From Auanema rhodensis (lineage: Eukaryota > Nematoda > Chromadorea > Rhabditida > Rhabditidae): a stretch of DNA of 64,000 nucleotides. The notes beneath the pieces are model-generated. The model saw nothing but the letters and a program-made list of their open reading frames with translations, ran no database searches and was not told where the DNA came from. Both the position numbers and the translations under genes were made by a program. Shown here piece after piece: positions 38,307-52,900 of this stretch (position 1 is the stretch's first letter; the number at the start of each line of letters is the position of its first letter). The stretch is from positions 22,087,638 through 22,151,637 of the forward strand of contig OZ059900.1 of the NCBI GenBank assembly GCA_964057225.1, given 5' to 3'.

Positions 38307-40016
38307 CGTGAAAGTGGAACTAGACGTTGTACGAACAATTTTGAGCTAGGTTTCATTGACATTGCATGAGTTTGAACACATGAAATCGTAAGTGAAAACC
38401 TTGTTTACAGCGAAATTTCCAAAAACTGGTTTTCCAGCATAATAAAATATTTCTCATGGGAAATACTGTGTTTTTGTATTTTTCTAGTGTTCAGCATGTA
38501 AAATGCTTCATATTAGTATGTAACACGCTGAAATTCGTTGCATTTGACGACTCATATGAACAAAAATCGATTTAATCAATATTAGCCATAAGGGGCGTGC
38601 CCTCAGAATATGCTAATTTCCTTAATTTTCTAACCCCTGTTTTTTTGTCGTGAAAGTGGAACTAGACGTTGTACGAACAATTTTGAGCTAAGTTTCATTG
38701 ACATTGCATGAGTTTGAACACATGAAATCGTAAGTCAAAACCTTGTTTACAGCGAAATTTCCAAAAACTGGTTTTCCAGCATAATAAAATATTTCTCATG
38801 GGAAATACTGTGTTTTTGTTTTTTTCTAGTGTTCAGCATGTAAAATGCTTCATTTTAGTATGTAACACGCTGAAATTCGTTGCATTTGACGACTCATATG
38901 AACAAAAATCGATTTAATCAATATTAGCCATAAGGGGTGTGCCCTCAGAATATGCTAATTTCCTTAATTTTCTAACCCCTGTTTTTTTGTCGTGAAAGTG
39001 GAACTAGACGTTGTACGAACAATTTTGAGCTAGGTTTCATTGACATTGCATGAGTTTGAACACATGAAATCGTAAGTCAAAACCTTGTTTACAGCGAAAT
39101 TTCCAAAAACTGGTTTTCCAGCATAATAAAATATTTCTCATGGGAAATACTGTGTTTTTGTATTTTTCTAGTGTTCAGCATGTAAAATGCTTCATTTCAG
39201 TATGTAACACGCTGAAATTCGTTGCATTTGACGACTCATATGAACAAAAATCGATTTAATCAATATTAGCCATAAGGGGCGTGCCCTCAGAATATGCTAA
39301 TTTCCTTAATTTTCTAACCCTTGTTTTTTTGTCGTGAAAGTGGAACTAGACGTTGTACGAACAATTTTGAGCTAAGTTTCATTGACATTGCATGAGTTTG
39401 AACACATGAAATCGTAAGTCAAAACCTTGTTTACAGCGAAATTTCCAAAAACTGGTTTTCCAGCATAATAAAATATTTCTCATGGGAAATACTGTGTTTT
39501 TGTTTTTTTCTAGTGTTCAGCATGTAAAATGCTTCATTTTAGTATGTAACACGCTGAAATTCGTTGCATTTGACGACTCATATGAACAAAAATCGATTTA
39601 ATCAATATTAGCCATAAGGGGTGTGCCCTCAGAATATGCTAATTTCCTTAATTTTCTAACCCCTGTTTTTTTGTCGTGAAAGTGGAACTAGGCGTTGTAC
39701 GAACAATTTTGAGCTAGGTTTCATTGACATTGCATGAGTTTGAACACATGAAATCGTAAGTGAAAACCTTGTTTACAGCGAAATTTCCAAAAACTGGTTT
39801 TCCAGCATAATAAAATATTTCTCATGGGAAATACTGTGTTTTTGTATTTTTCTAGTGTTCAGCATGTAAAATGCTTCATTTTAGTATGTAACACGCTGAA
39901 ATTCGTTGCATTTGACGACTCATATGAACAAAAATCGATTTAATCAATATTAGCCATAAGGGGCGTGCCCTCAGAATATGCTAATTTCCTTAATTTTCTA
40001 ACCCTTGTTTTTTTGT
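38307..40016 (+). repeat. Five-monomer HOR, copy (M113-M117), 1710 bp
   Basis: The order is 88G+206A; 43A+172T+290T; 208C+331T; 43A+172T+290T; 18G+88G+331T. It differs from the preceding copy mainly at the fourth monomer (290T instead of 209G). M118-M119 (40017-40700) begin a further unit before the pattern changes to two-monomer alternation. Confidence 0.85.
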
Positions 40017-40358
40017 CGTGAAAGTGGAACTAGACGTTGTACGAACAATTTTGAGCTAGGTTTCATTGACATTGCATGAGTTTGAACACATGAAATCGTA
40101 AGTGAAAACCTTGTTTACAGCGAAATTTCCAAAAACTGGTTTTCCAGCATAATAAAATATTTCTCATGGGAAATACTGTGTTTTTGTATTTTTCTAGTGT
40201 TCAGCATGTAAAATGCTTCATATTAGTATGTAACACGCTGAAATTCGTTGCATTTGACGACTCATATGAACAAAAATCGATTTAATCAATATTAGCCATA
40301 AGGGGCGTGCCCTCAGAATATGCTAATTTCCTTAATTTTCTAACCCCTGTTTTTTTGT

Positions 40359-42410
40359 CGTGAAAGTGGAACTAGACGTTGTACGAACAATTTTGAGCTA
40401 AGTTTCATTGACATTGCATGAGTTTGAACACATGAAATCGTAAGTCAAAACCTTGTTTACAGCGAAATTTCCAAAAACTGGTTTTCCAGCATAATAAAAT
40501 ATTTCTCATGGGAAATACTGTGTTTTTGTTTTTTTCTAGTGTTCAGCATGTAAAATGCTTCATTTTAGTATGTAACACGCTGAAATTCGTTGCATTTGAC
40601 GACTCATATGAACAAAAATCGATTTAATCAATATTAGCCATAAGGGGTGTGCCCTCAGAATATGCTAATTTCCTTAATTTTCTAACCCCTGTTTTTTTGT
40701 CGTGAAAGTGGAACTAGACGTTGTACGAACAATTTTGAGCTAGGTTTCATTGACATTGCATGAGTTTGAACACATGAAATCGTAAGTCAAAACCTTGTTT
40801 ACAGCGAAATTTCCAAAAACTGGTTTTCCAGCATAATAAAATATTTCTCATGGGAAATACTGTGTTTTTGTTTTTTTCTAGTGTTCAGCATGTAAAATGC
40901 TTCATTTTAGTATGTAACACGCTGAAATTCGTTGCATTTGACGACTCATATGAACAAAAATCGATTTAATCAATATTAGCCATAAGGGGCGTGCCCTCAG
41001 AATATGCTAATTTCCTTAATTTTCTAACCCCTGTTTTTTTGTCGTGAAAGTGGAACTAGACGTTGTACGAACAATTTTGAGCTAAGTTTCATTGACATTG
41101 CATGAGTTTGAACACATGAAATCGTAAGTCAAAACCTTGTTTACAGCGAAATTTCCAAAAACTGGTTTTCCAGCATAATAAAATATTTCTCATGGGAAAT
41201 ACTGTGTTTTTGTTTTTTTCTAGTGTTCAGCATGTAAAATGCTTCATTTTAGTATGTAACACGCTGAAATTCGTTGCATTTGACGACTCATATGAACAAA
41301 AATCGATTTAATCAATATTAGCCATAAGGGGTGTGCCCTCAGAATATGCTAATTTCCTTAATTTTCTAACCCCTGTTTTTTTGTCGTGAAAGTGGAACTA
41401 GACGTTGTACGAACAATTTTGAGCTAGGTTTCATTGACATTGCATGAGTTTGAACACATGAAATCGTAAGTCAAAACCTTGTTTACAGCGAAATTTCCAA
41501 AAACTGGTTTTCCAGCATAATAAAATATTTCTCATGGGAAATACTGTGTTTTTGTATTTTTCTAGTGTTCAGCATGTAAAATGCTTCATTTCAGTATGTA
41601 ACACGCTGAAATTCGTTGCATTTGACGACTCATATGAACAAAAATCGATTTAATCAATATTAGCCATAAGGGGCGTGCCCTCAGAATATGCTAATTTCCT
41701 TAATTTTCTAACCCTTGTTTTTTTGTCGTGAAAGTGGAACTAGACGTTGTACGAACAATTTTGAGCTAAGTTTCATTGACATTGCATGAGTTTGAACACA
41801 TGAAATCGTAAGTCAAAACCTTGTTTACAGCGAAATTTCCAAAAACTGGTTTTCCAGCATAATAAAATATTTCTCATGGGAAATACTGTGTTTTTGTTTT
41901 TTTCTAGTGTTCAGCATGTAAAATGCTTCATTTTAGTATGTAACACGCTGAAATTCGTTGCATTTGACGACTCATATGAACAAAAATCGATTTAATCAAT
42001 ATTAGCCATAAGGGGTGTGCCCTCAGAATATGCTAATTTCCTTAATTTTCTAACCCCTGTTTTTTTGTCGTGAAAGTGGAACTAGACGTTGTACGAACAA
42101 TTTTGAGCTAGGTTTCATTGACATTGCATGAGTTTGAACACATGAAATCGTAAGTCAAAACCTTGTTTACAGCGAAATTTCCAAAAACTGGTTTTCCAGC
42201 ATAATAAAATATTTCTCATGGGAAATACTGTGTTTTTGTATTTTTCTAGTGTTCAGCATGTAAAATGCTTCATTTCAGTATGTAACACGCTGAAATTCGT
42301 TGCATTTGACGACTCATATGAACAAAAATCGATTTAATCAATATTAGCCATAAGGGGCGTGCCCTCAGAATATGCTAATTTCCTTAATTTTCTAACCCTT
42401 GTTTTTTTGT
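40359..42410 (+). repeat. Two-monomer alternation (M119-M124)
   Basis: The order is 43A+172T+290T; 172T only; 43A+172T+290T; 208C+331T; 43A+172T+290T; 208C+331T. The last four monomers are two copies of a 684-bp dimer. The types are those of monomers 2 to 4 of the five-monomer HOR, so the dimer probably arose by loss or amplification within that unit. M120 has 172T without 43A or 290T and may be a hybrid. Confidence 0.75.
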
Positions 42411-45400
42411 CGTGAAAGTGGAACTAGACGTTGTACGAACAATTTTGAGCTAAGTTTCATTGACATTGCATGAGTTTGAACACATGAAATCGTAAGTCAA
42501 AACCTTGTTTACAGCGAAATTTCCAAAAACTGGTTTTCCAGCATAATAAAATATTTCTCATGGGAAATACTGTGTTTTTGTTTTTTTTTAGTGTTCAGCA
42601 TGTAAAATGCTTCATTTTAGTATGTAACACGCTGAAATTCGTTGCATTTGACGACTCATATGAACAAAAATCGATTTAATCAATATTAGCCATAAGGGGC
42701 GTGCCCTCAGAATATGCTAATTTCCTTAATTTTCTAACCCCTGTTTTTTTGTCGTGAAAGTGGAACTAGACGTTGTACGAACAATTTTGAGCTACGTTTC
42801 ATTGACATTGCATGAGTTTGAACACATGAAATCGTAAGTCAAAACCTTGTTTACAGCGAAATTTCCAAAAACTGGTTTTCCAGCATAATAAAATATTTCT
42901 CATGGGAAATACTGTGTTTTTGTTTTTTTCTAGTGTTCAGCATGTAAAATGCTTCATTTTAGTATGTAACACGCTGAAATTCGTTGCATTTGACGACTCA
43001 TATGAACAAAAATCGATTTAATCAATATTAGCCATAAGGGGTGTGCCCTCAGAATATGCTAATTTCCTTAATTTTCTAACCCCTGTTTTTTTGTCGTGAA
43101 AGTGGAACTAGACGTTGTACGAACAATTTTGAGCTAGGTTTCATTGACATTGCATGAGTTTGAACACATGAAATCGTAAGTCAAAACCTTGTTTACAGCG
43201 AAATTTCCAAAAACTGGTTTTCCAGCATAATAAAATATTTCTCATGGGAAATACTGTGTTTTTGTAGTTTTCTAGTGTTCAGCATGTAAAATGCTTCATT
43301 TCAGTATGTAACACGCTGAAATTCGTTGCATTTGACGACTCATATGAACAAAAATCGATTTAATCAATATTAGCCATAAGGGGCGTGCCCTCAGAATATG
43401 CTAATTTCCTTAATTTTCTAACCCTTGTTTTTTTGTCGTGAAAGTGGAACTAGACGTTGTACGAACAATTTTGAGCTAAGTTTCATTGACATTGCATGAG
43501 TTTGAACACATGAAATCGTAAGTCAAAACCTTGTTTACAGCGAAATTTCCAAAAACTGGTTTTCCAGCATAATAAAATATTTCTCATGGGAAATACTGTG
43601 TTTTTGTTTTTTTTTAGTGTTCAGCATGTAAAATGCTTCATTTTAGTATGTAACACGCTGAAATTCGTTGCATTTGACGACTCATATGAACAAAAATCGA
43701 TTTAATCAATATTAGCCATAAAGGGTGTGCCCTCAGAATATGCTATTTTCCTTAATTTTCTAACCCCTGTTTTTTTGTCGTGAAAGTGGAACTAGACGTT
43801 GTACGAACAATTTTGAGCTAGGTTTCATTGACATTGCATGAGTTTGAACACATGAAATCGTAAGTCAAAACCTTGTTTACAGCGAAATTTCCAAAAACTG
43901 GTTTTCCAGCATAATAAAATATTTCTCATGGGAAATACTGTGTTTTTGTATTTTTCTAGTGTTCAGCATGTAAAATGCTTCATTTTAGTATGTAACACGC
44001 TGAAATTCGTTGCATTTGACGACTCATATGAACAAAAATCGATTTAATCAATATTAGCCATAAGGGGCGTGCCCTCAGAATATGCTAATTTCCTTAATTT
44101 TCTAACCCCTGTTTTCTTGTCGTGAAAGTGGAACTAGACGTTGTACGAACAATTTTGAGCTAGGTTTCATTGACATTGCATGAGTTTGAACACATGAAAT
44201 CGTAAGTCAAAACCTTGTTTACAGCGAAATTTCCAAAAACTGGTTTTCCAGCATAATAAAATATTTTTCATGAGAAATACTGTGTTTTTGTATTTTTCTA
44301 GTGTTCAGCATGTAAAATGCTTCATTTTAGTATGTAACACGCTGAAATTCGTTGCATTTGACGACTCATATGAACAAAAATCGATTTAATCAATATTAGC
44401 CATAAGGGGCGTGCCCTCAGAATATGCTAATTTCCTTAATTTTCTAACCCCTGTTTTTTTGTCGTGAAAGTGGAACTAGACGTTGTACAAACAATTTTGA
44501 GCTAGGTTTCATTGACATTGCATGAATTTGAACACATGAAATCGTAAGTCAAAACCTTGTTTACAGCGAAATTTCCAAAAACTGGTTTTCCAGCATAATA
44601 AAATATTTCTCATGGGAAATACTGTGTTTTTGTATTTTTCTAGTGTTCAGCATGTAAAATGCTTCATTTTGGTATGTAACACGCTGAAATTCGTTGCATT
44701 TGACGACTCATATGAACAAAAATCGATTTAATCAATATTAGCCATAAGGGGCGTGCCCTCAGAATATGCTAATTTCCTTAATTTTCTAACCCCTGTTTTT
44801 TTGTCGTGAAAGTGGAACTAGACGTTGTACGAACAATTTTGAGCTAGGTTTCATTGACATTGCATGAGTTTGAACACATGAAATCGTAAGTCAAAACCTT
44901 GTTTACAGCGAAATTTCCAAAAACTGGTTTTCCAGCATAATAAAATATTTCTCATGGGAAATACTGTGTTTTTGTATTTTTCTAGTGTTCAGCATGTAAA
45001 ATGCTTCATTTTAGTATGTAACACGCTGAAATTCGTTGCATTTGACGACTCATATGAACAAAAATCGATTTAATCAATATTAGCCATAAGGGGCGTGCCC
45101 TCAGAATATGCTAATTTCCTTAATTTTCTAACCCCTGTTTTTTTGTCGTGAAAGTGGAACTAGGCGTTGTACGAACAATTTTGAGCTAGGTTTCATTGAC
45201 ATTGCATGAGTTTGAACACATGAAATCGTAAGTGAAAACCTTGTTTACAGCGAAATTTCCAAAAACTGGTTTTCCAGCATAATAAAATATTTCTCATGGG
45301 AAATACTGTGTTTTTGTATTTTTCTAGTGTTCAGCATGTAAAATGCTTCATTTTAGTATGTAACACGCTGAAATTCGTTGCATTTGACGACTCATATGAA

Positions 45401-45488
45401 CAAAAATCGATTTAATCAATATTAGCCATAAGGGGCGTGCCCTCAGAATATGCTAACTTCCTTAATTTTCTAACCCCTGTTTTTTTGT
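42411..45488 (+). repeat. Distant duplication, copy 2 (M125-M133)
   Basis: The order is 43A+172T+178T; 43C+172T+290T; 173G+208C+331T; 43A+172T+178T+286A+290T+310T; consensus with T-to-C at 336; 147T+153A; 27A+64A+209G; consensus; 18G+88G+311C. It parallels 30782-33517, with one extra monomer and 286A displaced from M126 to M128. M128, with six changes, is among the most divergent monomers. The last monomer introduces 311C, the marker of the next domain. Confidence 0.75.
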
Positions 45489-48400
45489 CGTGAAAGTGGA
45501 ACTAGACGTTGTACGAACAATTTTGAGCTAGGTTTCATTGACATTGCATGAGTTTGAACACATGAAATCGTAAGTCAAAACCTTGTTTACAGCGAAATTT
45601 CCAAAAACTGGTTTTCCAGCATAATAAAATATTTCTCATGGGAAATACTGTGTTTTTGTTTTTTTCTAGTGTTCAGCATGTAAAATGCTTAATTTTAGTA
45701 TGTAACACGCTGAAATTCGTTGCATTTGACGACTCATATGAACAAAAATCGATTTAATCAATATTAGCCATAAGGGGCGTGCCCTCAGAATATGCTAATT
45801 TCCTTAATTTTCTAACCCCTGTTTTTTTGTCGTGAAAGTGGAACTAGACGTTGTACGAACAATTTTGAGCTAGGTTTCATTGACATTGCATGAGTTTGAA
45901 CACATGAAATCGTAAGTCAAAACCTTGTTTACAGCGAAATTTCCAAAAACTGGTTTTCCAGCATAATAAAATATTTCTCATGGGAAATACTGTGTTTTTG
46001 TATTTTTCTAGTGTTCAGCATGTAAAATGCTTCATTTTAGTATGTAACACGCTGAAATTCGTTGCATTTGACGACTCATATGAACAAAAATCGATTTAAT
46101 CAATATTAGCCATAAGGGGCGTGCCCTCAGAATATGCTAATTTCCTTAATTTTCTAACCCCTGTTTTTTTTGTCGTGAAAGTGGAACTAGACGTTGTACA
46201 AACAATTTTGAGCTAGGTTTCATTGACATTGCATGAATTTGAACACATGAAATCGTAAGTCAAAACCTTGTTTACAGCGAAATTTCCAAAAACTGGTTTT
46301 CCAGCATAATAAAATATTTCTCATGGGAAATACTGTGTTTTTGTATTTTTCTAGTGTTCAGCATGTAAAATGCTTCATTTTAGTATGTAACACGCTGAAA
46401 TTCGTTGCATTTGACGACTCATATGAACAAAAATCGATTTAATCAATATTAGCCATAAGGGGCGTGCCCTCAGAATATGCTAATTTCCTTAATTTTCTAA
46501 CCCCTGTTTTTTTGTCGTGAAAGTGGAACTAGGCGTTGTACGAACAATTTTGAGCTAGGTTTCATTGACATTGCATGAGTTTGAACACATGAAATCGTAA
46601 GTGAAAACCTTGTTTACAGCGAAATTTCCAAAAACTGGTTTTCCAGCATAATAAAATATTTCTCATGGGAAATACTGTGTTTTTGTATTTTTCTAGTGTT
46701 CAGCATGTAAAATGCTTCATTTTAGTATGTAACACGCTGAAATTCGTTGCATTTGACGACTCATATGAACAAAAATCGATTTAATCAATATTAGCCATAA
46801 GGGGCGTGCCCTCAGAATATGCTAACTTCCTTAATTTTCTAACCCCTGTTTTTTTGTCGTGAAAGTGGAACTAGACGTTGTACGAACAATTTTGAGCTAG
46901 GTTTCATTGACATTGCATGAGTTTGAACACATGAAATCGTAAGTCAAAACCTTGTTTACAGCGAAATTTCCAAAAACTGGTTTTCCAGCATAATAAAATA
47001 TTTCTCATGGGAAATACTGTGTTTTTGTATTTTTCTAGTGTTCAGCATGTAAAATGCTTCATTTTAGTATGTAACACGCTGAAATTCGTTACATTTGACG
47101 ACTCATATGAACAAAAATCGATTTAATCAATATTAGCCATAAGGGGCGTGCCCTCAGAATATGCTAATTTCCTTAATTTTCTAACCCCTGTTTTTTTGTC
47201 GTGAAAGTGGAACTAGACGTTGTACGAACAATTTTGAGCTAGGTTTCATTGACATTGCATGAGTTTGAACACATGAAATCGTAAGTCAAAACCTTGTTTA
47301 CAGCGAAATTTCCAAAAACTGGTTTTCCAGCATAATAAAATATTTCTCATGGGAAATACTGTGTTTTTGTATTTTTCTAGTGTTCAGCATGTAAAATGCT
47401 TCATTTTAGTATGTAACACGCTGTAATTCGTTGCATTTGACGACTCATATGAACAAAAATCGATTTAATCAATATTAGCCATAAGGGGCGTGCCCTCAGA
47501 ATATGCTAATTTCCTTAATTTTCTAACCCCTGTTTTTTTGTCGTGAAAGTGGAACTAGACGTTGTACGAACAATTTTGAGCTAAGTTTCATTGACATTGC
47601 ATGAGTTTGAACACATGAAATCGTAAGTCAAAACCTTGTTTACAGCGAAATTTCCAAAAACTGGTTTTCCAGCATAATAAAATATTTCTCATGGGAAATA
47701 CTGTGTTTTTGTATTTTTCTAGTGTTCAGCATGTAAAATGCTTCATTTTAGTATGTAACACGCTGTAATTTGTTGCATTTGACGACTCATATGAACAAAA
47801 ATCGATTTAATCAATATTAGCCATAAGGGGCGTGCCCTCAGAATATGCTAACTTCCTTAATTTTCTAACCCCTGTTTTTTTGTCGTGAAAGTGGAACTAG
47901 ACGTTGTACGAACAATTTTGAGCTAGGTTTCATTGACATTGCATGAGTTTGAACACATGAAATCGTAAGTCAAAACCTTGTTTACAGCGAAATTTCCAAA
48001 AACTGGTTTTCCAGCATAATAAAATATTTCTCATGGGAAATACTGTGTTTTTGTATTTTTCTAGTGTTCAGCATGTAAAATGCTTCATTTTAGTATGTAA
48101 CACGCTGAAATTCGTTACATTTGACGACTCATATGAACAAAAATCGATTTAATCAATATTAGCCATAAGGGGCGTGCCCTCAGAATATGCTAATTTCCTT
48201 AATTTTCTAACCCCTGTTTTTTTGTCGTGAAAGTGGAACTAGACGTTGTACGAACAATTTTGAGCTAGGTTTCATTGACATTGCATGAGTTTGAACACAT
48301 GAAATCGTAAGTCAAAACCTTGTTTACAGCGAAATTTCCAAAAACTGGTTTTCCAGCATAATAAAATATTTCTCATGGGAAATACTGTGTTTTTGTATTT

Positions 48401-49935
48401 TTCTAGTGTTCAGCATGTAAAATGCTTCATTTTAGTATGTAACACGCTGAAATTCGTTGCATTTGACGACTCATATGAACAAAAATCGATTTAATCAATA
48501 TTAGCTATAAGGGGCGTGCCCTCAGAATATGCTAATTTCCTTAATTTTCTAACCCCTGTTTTTTTGTCGTGAAAGTGGAACTAGACGTTGTACGAACAAT
48601 TTTGAGCTAAGTTTCATTGACATTGCATGAGTTTGAACACATGAAATCGTAAGTCAAAACCTTGTTTACAGCGAAATTTCCAAAAACTGGTTTTCCAGCA
48701 TAATAAAATATTTCTCATGGGAAATACTGTGTTTTTGTATTTTTCTAGTGTTCAGCATGTAAAATGCTTCATTTTAGTATGTAACACGCTGTAATTCGTT
48801 GCATTTGACGACTCATATGAACAAAAATCGATTTAATCAATATTAGCCATAAGGGGCGTGCCCTCAGAATATGCTAATTTCCTTAATTTTCTAACCCCTG
48901 TTTTTTTGTCGTGAAAGTGGAACTAGACGTTGTACGAACAATTTTGAGCTAAGTTTCATTGACATTGCATGAGTTTGAACACATGAAATCGTAAGTCAAA
49001 ACCTTGTTTACAGCGAAATTTCCAAAAACTGGTTTTCCAGCATAATAAAATATTTCTCATGGGAAATACTGTGTTTTTGTATTTTTCTAGTGTTCAGCAT
49101 GTAAAATGCTTCATTTTAGTATGTAACACGCTGTAATTTGTTGCATTTGACGACTCATATGAACAAAAATCGATTTAATCAATATTAGCCATAAGGGGCG
49201 TGCCCTCAGAATATGCTAATTTCCTTAATTTTCTAACCCCTGTTTTTTTGTCGTGAAAGTGGAACTAGACGTTGTACGAACAATTTTGAGCTAGGTTTCA
49301 TTGACATTGCATGAGTTTGAACACATGAAATCGTAAGTCAAAACCTTGTTTACAGCGAAATTTCCAAAAACTGGTTTTCCAGCATAATAAAATATTTCTC
49401 ATGGGAAATACTGTGTTTTTGTATTTTACTAGTGTTCAGCATGTAAAATGCTTCATTTTAGTATGTAACACGCTGAAATTCGTTGCATTTGACGACTCAT
49501 ATGAACAAAAATCGATTTAATCAATATTAGCCATAAGGGGCGTGCCCTCAGAATATGCTAATTTCCTTAATTTTCTAACCCCTGTTTTTTTGTCGTGAAA
49601 GTGGAACTAGACGTTGTACGAACAATTTTGAGCTAGGTTTCATTGACATTGCATGAGTTTGAACACATGAAATCGTAAGTCAAAACCTTGTTTACAGCGA
49701 AATTTCCAAAAACTGGTTTTCCAGCATAATAAAATATTTCTCATGGGAAATACTGTGTTTTTGCATTTTTCTAGTGTTCAGCATGTAAAATGCTTCATTT
49801 TAGTATGTAACACGCTGAAATTCGTTGCATTTGACGACTCATATGAACAAAAATCGATTTAATCAATATTAGCCATAAGGGGCGTGCCCTCAGAATATGC
49901 TAATTTCCTTAATTTTCTAACCCCTGTTTTTTTGT
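45147..49935 (+). repeat. HOR of the right domain, copy 1, 14 monomers (M133-M146)
   Basis: The order is 18G+88G+311C; 172T+203A; consensus with T8; 27A+64A; 18G+88G+311C; 234A; 225T; 43A+225T+230T+311C; 234A; 281T; 43A+225T; 43A+225T+230T; 177A; 171C. It is anchored by the pair 18G+88G+311C then 172T+203A that opens every copy. An internal near-duplication (234A, 225T, 43A+225T+230T, twice) makes it longer than the others. M140 carries 311C (47852) after 230T (47771) and looks like a fusion of an M144-type left part with an M137-type right part. Confidence 0.8.
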
Positions 49936-52900
49936 CGTGAAAGTGGAACTAGGCGTTGTACGAACAATTTTGAGCTAGGTTTCATTGACATTGCATGAGT
50001 TTGAACACATGAAATCGTAAGTGAAAACCTTGTTTACAGCGAAATTTCCAAAAACTGGTTTTCCAGCATAATAAAATATTTCTCATGGGAAATACTGTGT
50101 TTTTGTATTTTTCTAGTGTTCAGCATGTAAAATGCTTCATTTTAGTATGTAACACGCTGAAATTCGTTGCATTTGACGACTCATATGAACAAAAATCGAT
50201 TTAATCAATATTAGCCATAAGGGGCGTGCCCTCAGAATATGCTAACTTCCTTAATTTTCTAACCCCTGTTTTTTTGTCGTGAAAGTGGAACTAGACGTTG
50301 TACGAACAATTTTGAGCTAGGTTTCATTGACATTGCATGAGTTTGAACACATGAAATCGTAAGTCAAAACCTTGTTTACAGCGAAATTTCCAAAAACTGG
50401 TTTTCCAGCATAATAAAATATTTCTCATGGGAAATACTGTGTTTTTGTTTTTTTCTAGTGTTCAGCATGTAAAATGCTTAATTTTAGTATGTAACACGCT
50501 GAAATTCGTTGCATTTGACGACTCATATGAACAAAAATCGATTTAATCAATATTAGCCATAAGGGGCGTGCCCTCAGAATATGCTAATTTCCTTAATTTT
50601 CTAACCCCTGTTTTTTTGTCGTGAAAGTGGAACTAGACGTTGTACGAACAATTTTGAGCTAGGTTTCATTGACATTGCATGAGTTTGAACACATGAAATC
50701 GTAAGTCAAAACCTTGTTTACAGCGAAATTTCCAAAAACTGGTTTTCCAGCATAATAAAATATTTCTCATGGGAAATACTGTGTTTTTGTATTTTTCTAG
50801 TGTTCAGCATGTAAAATGCTTCATTTTAGTATGTAACACGCTGAAATTCGTTGCATTTGACGACTCATATGAACAAAAATCGATTTAATCAATATTAGCC
50901 ATAAGGGGCGTGCCCTCAGAATATGCTAATTTCCTTAATTTTCTAACCCCTGTTTTTTTGTCGTGAAAGTGGAACTAGACGTTGTACGAACAATTTTGAG
51001 CTAGGTTTCATTGACATTGCATGAGTTTGAACACATGAAATCGTAAGTCAAAACCTTGTTTACAGCGAAATTTCCAAAAACTGGTTTTCCAGCATAATAA
51101 AATATTTTTCATGAGAAATACTGTGTTTTTGTATTTTTCTAGTGTTCAGCATGTAAAATGCTTCATTTTAGTATGTAACACGCTGAAATTCGTTGCATTT
51201 GACGACTCATATGAACAAAAATCGATTTAATCAATATTAGCCATAAGGGGCGTGCCCTCAGAATATGCTAATTTCCTTAATTTTCTAACCCCTGTTTTTT
51301 TTGTCGTGAAAGTGGAACTAGACGTTGTACAAACAATTTTGAGCTAGGTTTCATTGACATTGCATGAATTTGAACACATGAAATCGTAAGTGAAAACCTT
51401 GTTTACAGCGAAATTTCCAAAAACTGGTTTTCCAGCATAATAAAATATTTCTCATGGGAAATACTGTGTTTTTGTATTTTTCTAGTGTTCAGCATGTAAA
51501 ATGCTTCATTTTAGTATGTAACACGCTGAAATTCGTTGCATTTGACGACTCATATGAACAAAAATCGATTTAATCAATATTAGCCATAAGGGGCGTGCCC
51601 TCAGAATATGCTAATTTCCTTAATTTTCTAACCCCTGTTTTTTTGTCGTGAAAGTGGAACTAGGCGTTGTACGAACAATTTTGAGCTAGGTTTCATTGAC
51701 ATTGCTTGAGTTTGAACACATGAAATCGTAAGTGAAAACCTTGTTTACAGCGAAATTTCCAAAAACTGGTTTTCCAGCATAATAAAATATTTCTCATGGG
51801 AAATACTGTGTTTTTGTATTTTTCTAGTGTTCAGCATGTAAAATGCTTCATTTTAGTATGTAACACGCTGAAATTCGTTGCATTTGACGACTCATATGAA
51901 CAAAAATCGATTTAATCAATATTAGCCATAAGGGGCGTGCCCTCAGAATATGCTAACTTCCTTAATTTTCTAACCCCTGTTTTTTTGTCGTGAAAGTGGA
52001 ACTAGACGTTGTACGAACAATTTTGAGCTAGGTTTCATTGATATTGCATGAGTTTGAACACATGAAATCGTAAGTCAAAACCTTGTTTACAGCGAAATTT
52101 CCAAAAACTGGTTTTCCAGCATAATAAAATATTTCTCATGGGAAATACTGTGTTTTTGTATTTTTCTAGTGTTCAGCATGTAAAATGCTTCATTTTAGTA
52201 TGTAACACGCTGAAATTCGTTACATTTGACGACTCATATGAACAAAAATCGATTTAATCAATATTAGCCATAAGGGGCGTGCCCTCAGAATATGCTAATT
52301 TCCTTAATTTTCTAACCCCTGTTTTTTTGTCGTGAAAGTGGAACTAGACGTTGTACGAACAATTTTGAGCTAGGTTTCATTGACATTGCATGAGTTTGAA
52401 CACATGAAATCGTAAGTCAAAACCTTGTTTACAGCGAAATTTCCAAAAACTGGTTTTCCAGCATAATAAAATATTTCTCATGGGAAATACTGTGTTTTTG
52501 TATTTTTCTAGTGTTCAGCATGTAAAATGCTTCATTTTAGTATGTAACACGCTGAAATTCGTTGCATTTGACGACTCATATGAACAAAAATCGATTTAAT
52601 CAATATTAGCTATAAGGGGCGTGCCCTCAGAATATGCTAATTTCCTTAATTTTCTAACCCCTGTTTTTTTGTCGTGAAAGTGGAACTAGACGTTGTACGA
52701 ACAATTTTGAGCTAAGTTTCATTGACATTGCATGAGTTTGAACACATGAAATCGTAAGTCAAAACCTTGTTTACAGCGAAATTTCCAAAAACTGGTTTTC
52801 CAGCATAATAAAATATTTCTCATGGGAAATACTGTGTTTTTGTATTTTTCTAGTGTTCAGCATGTAAAATGCTTCATTTTAGTATGTAACACGCTGTAAT

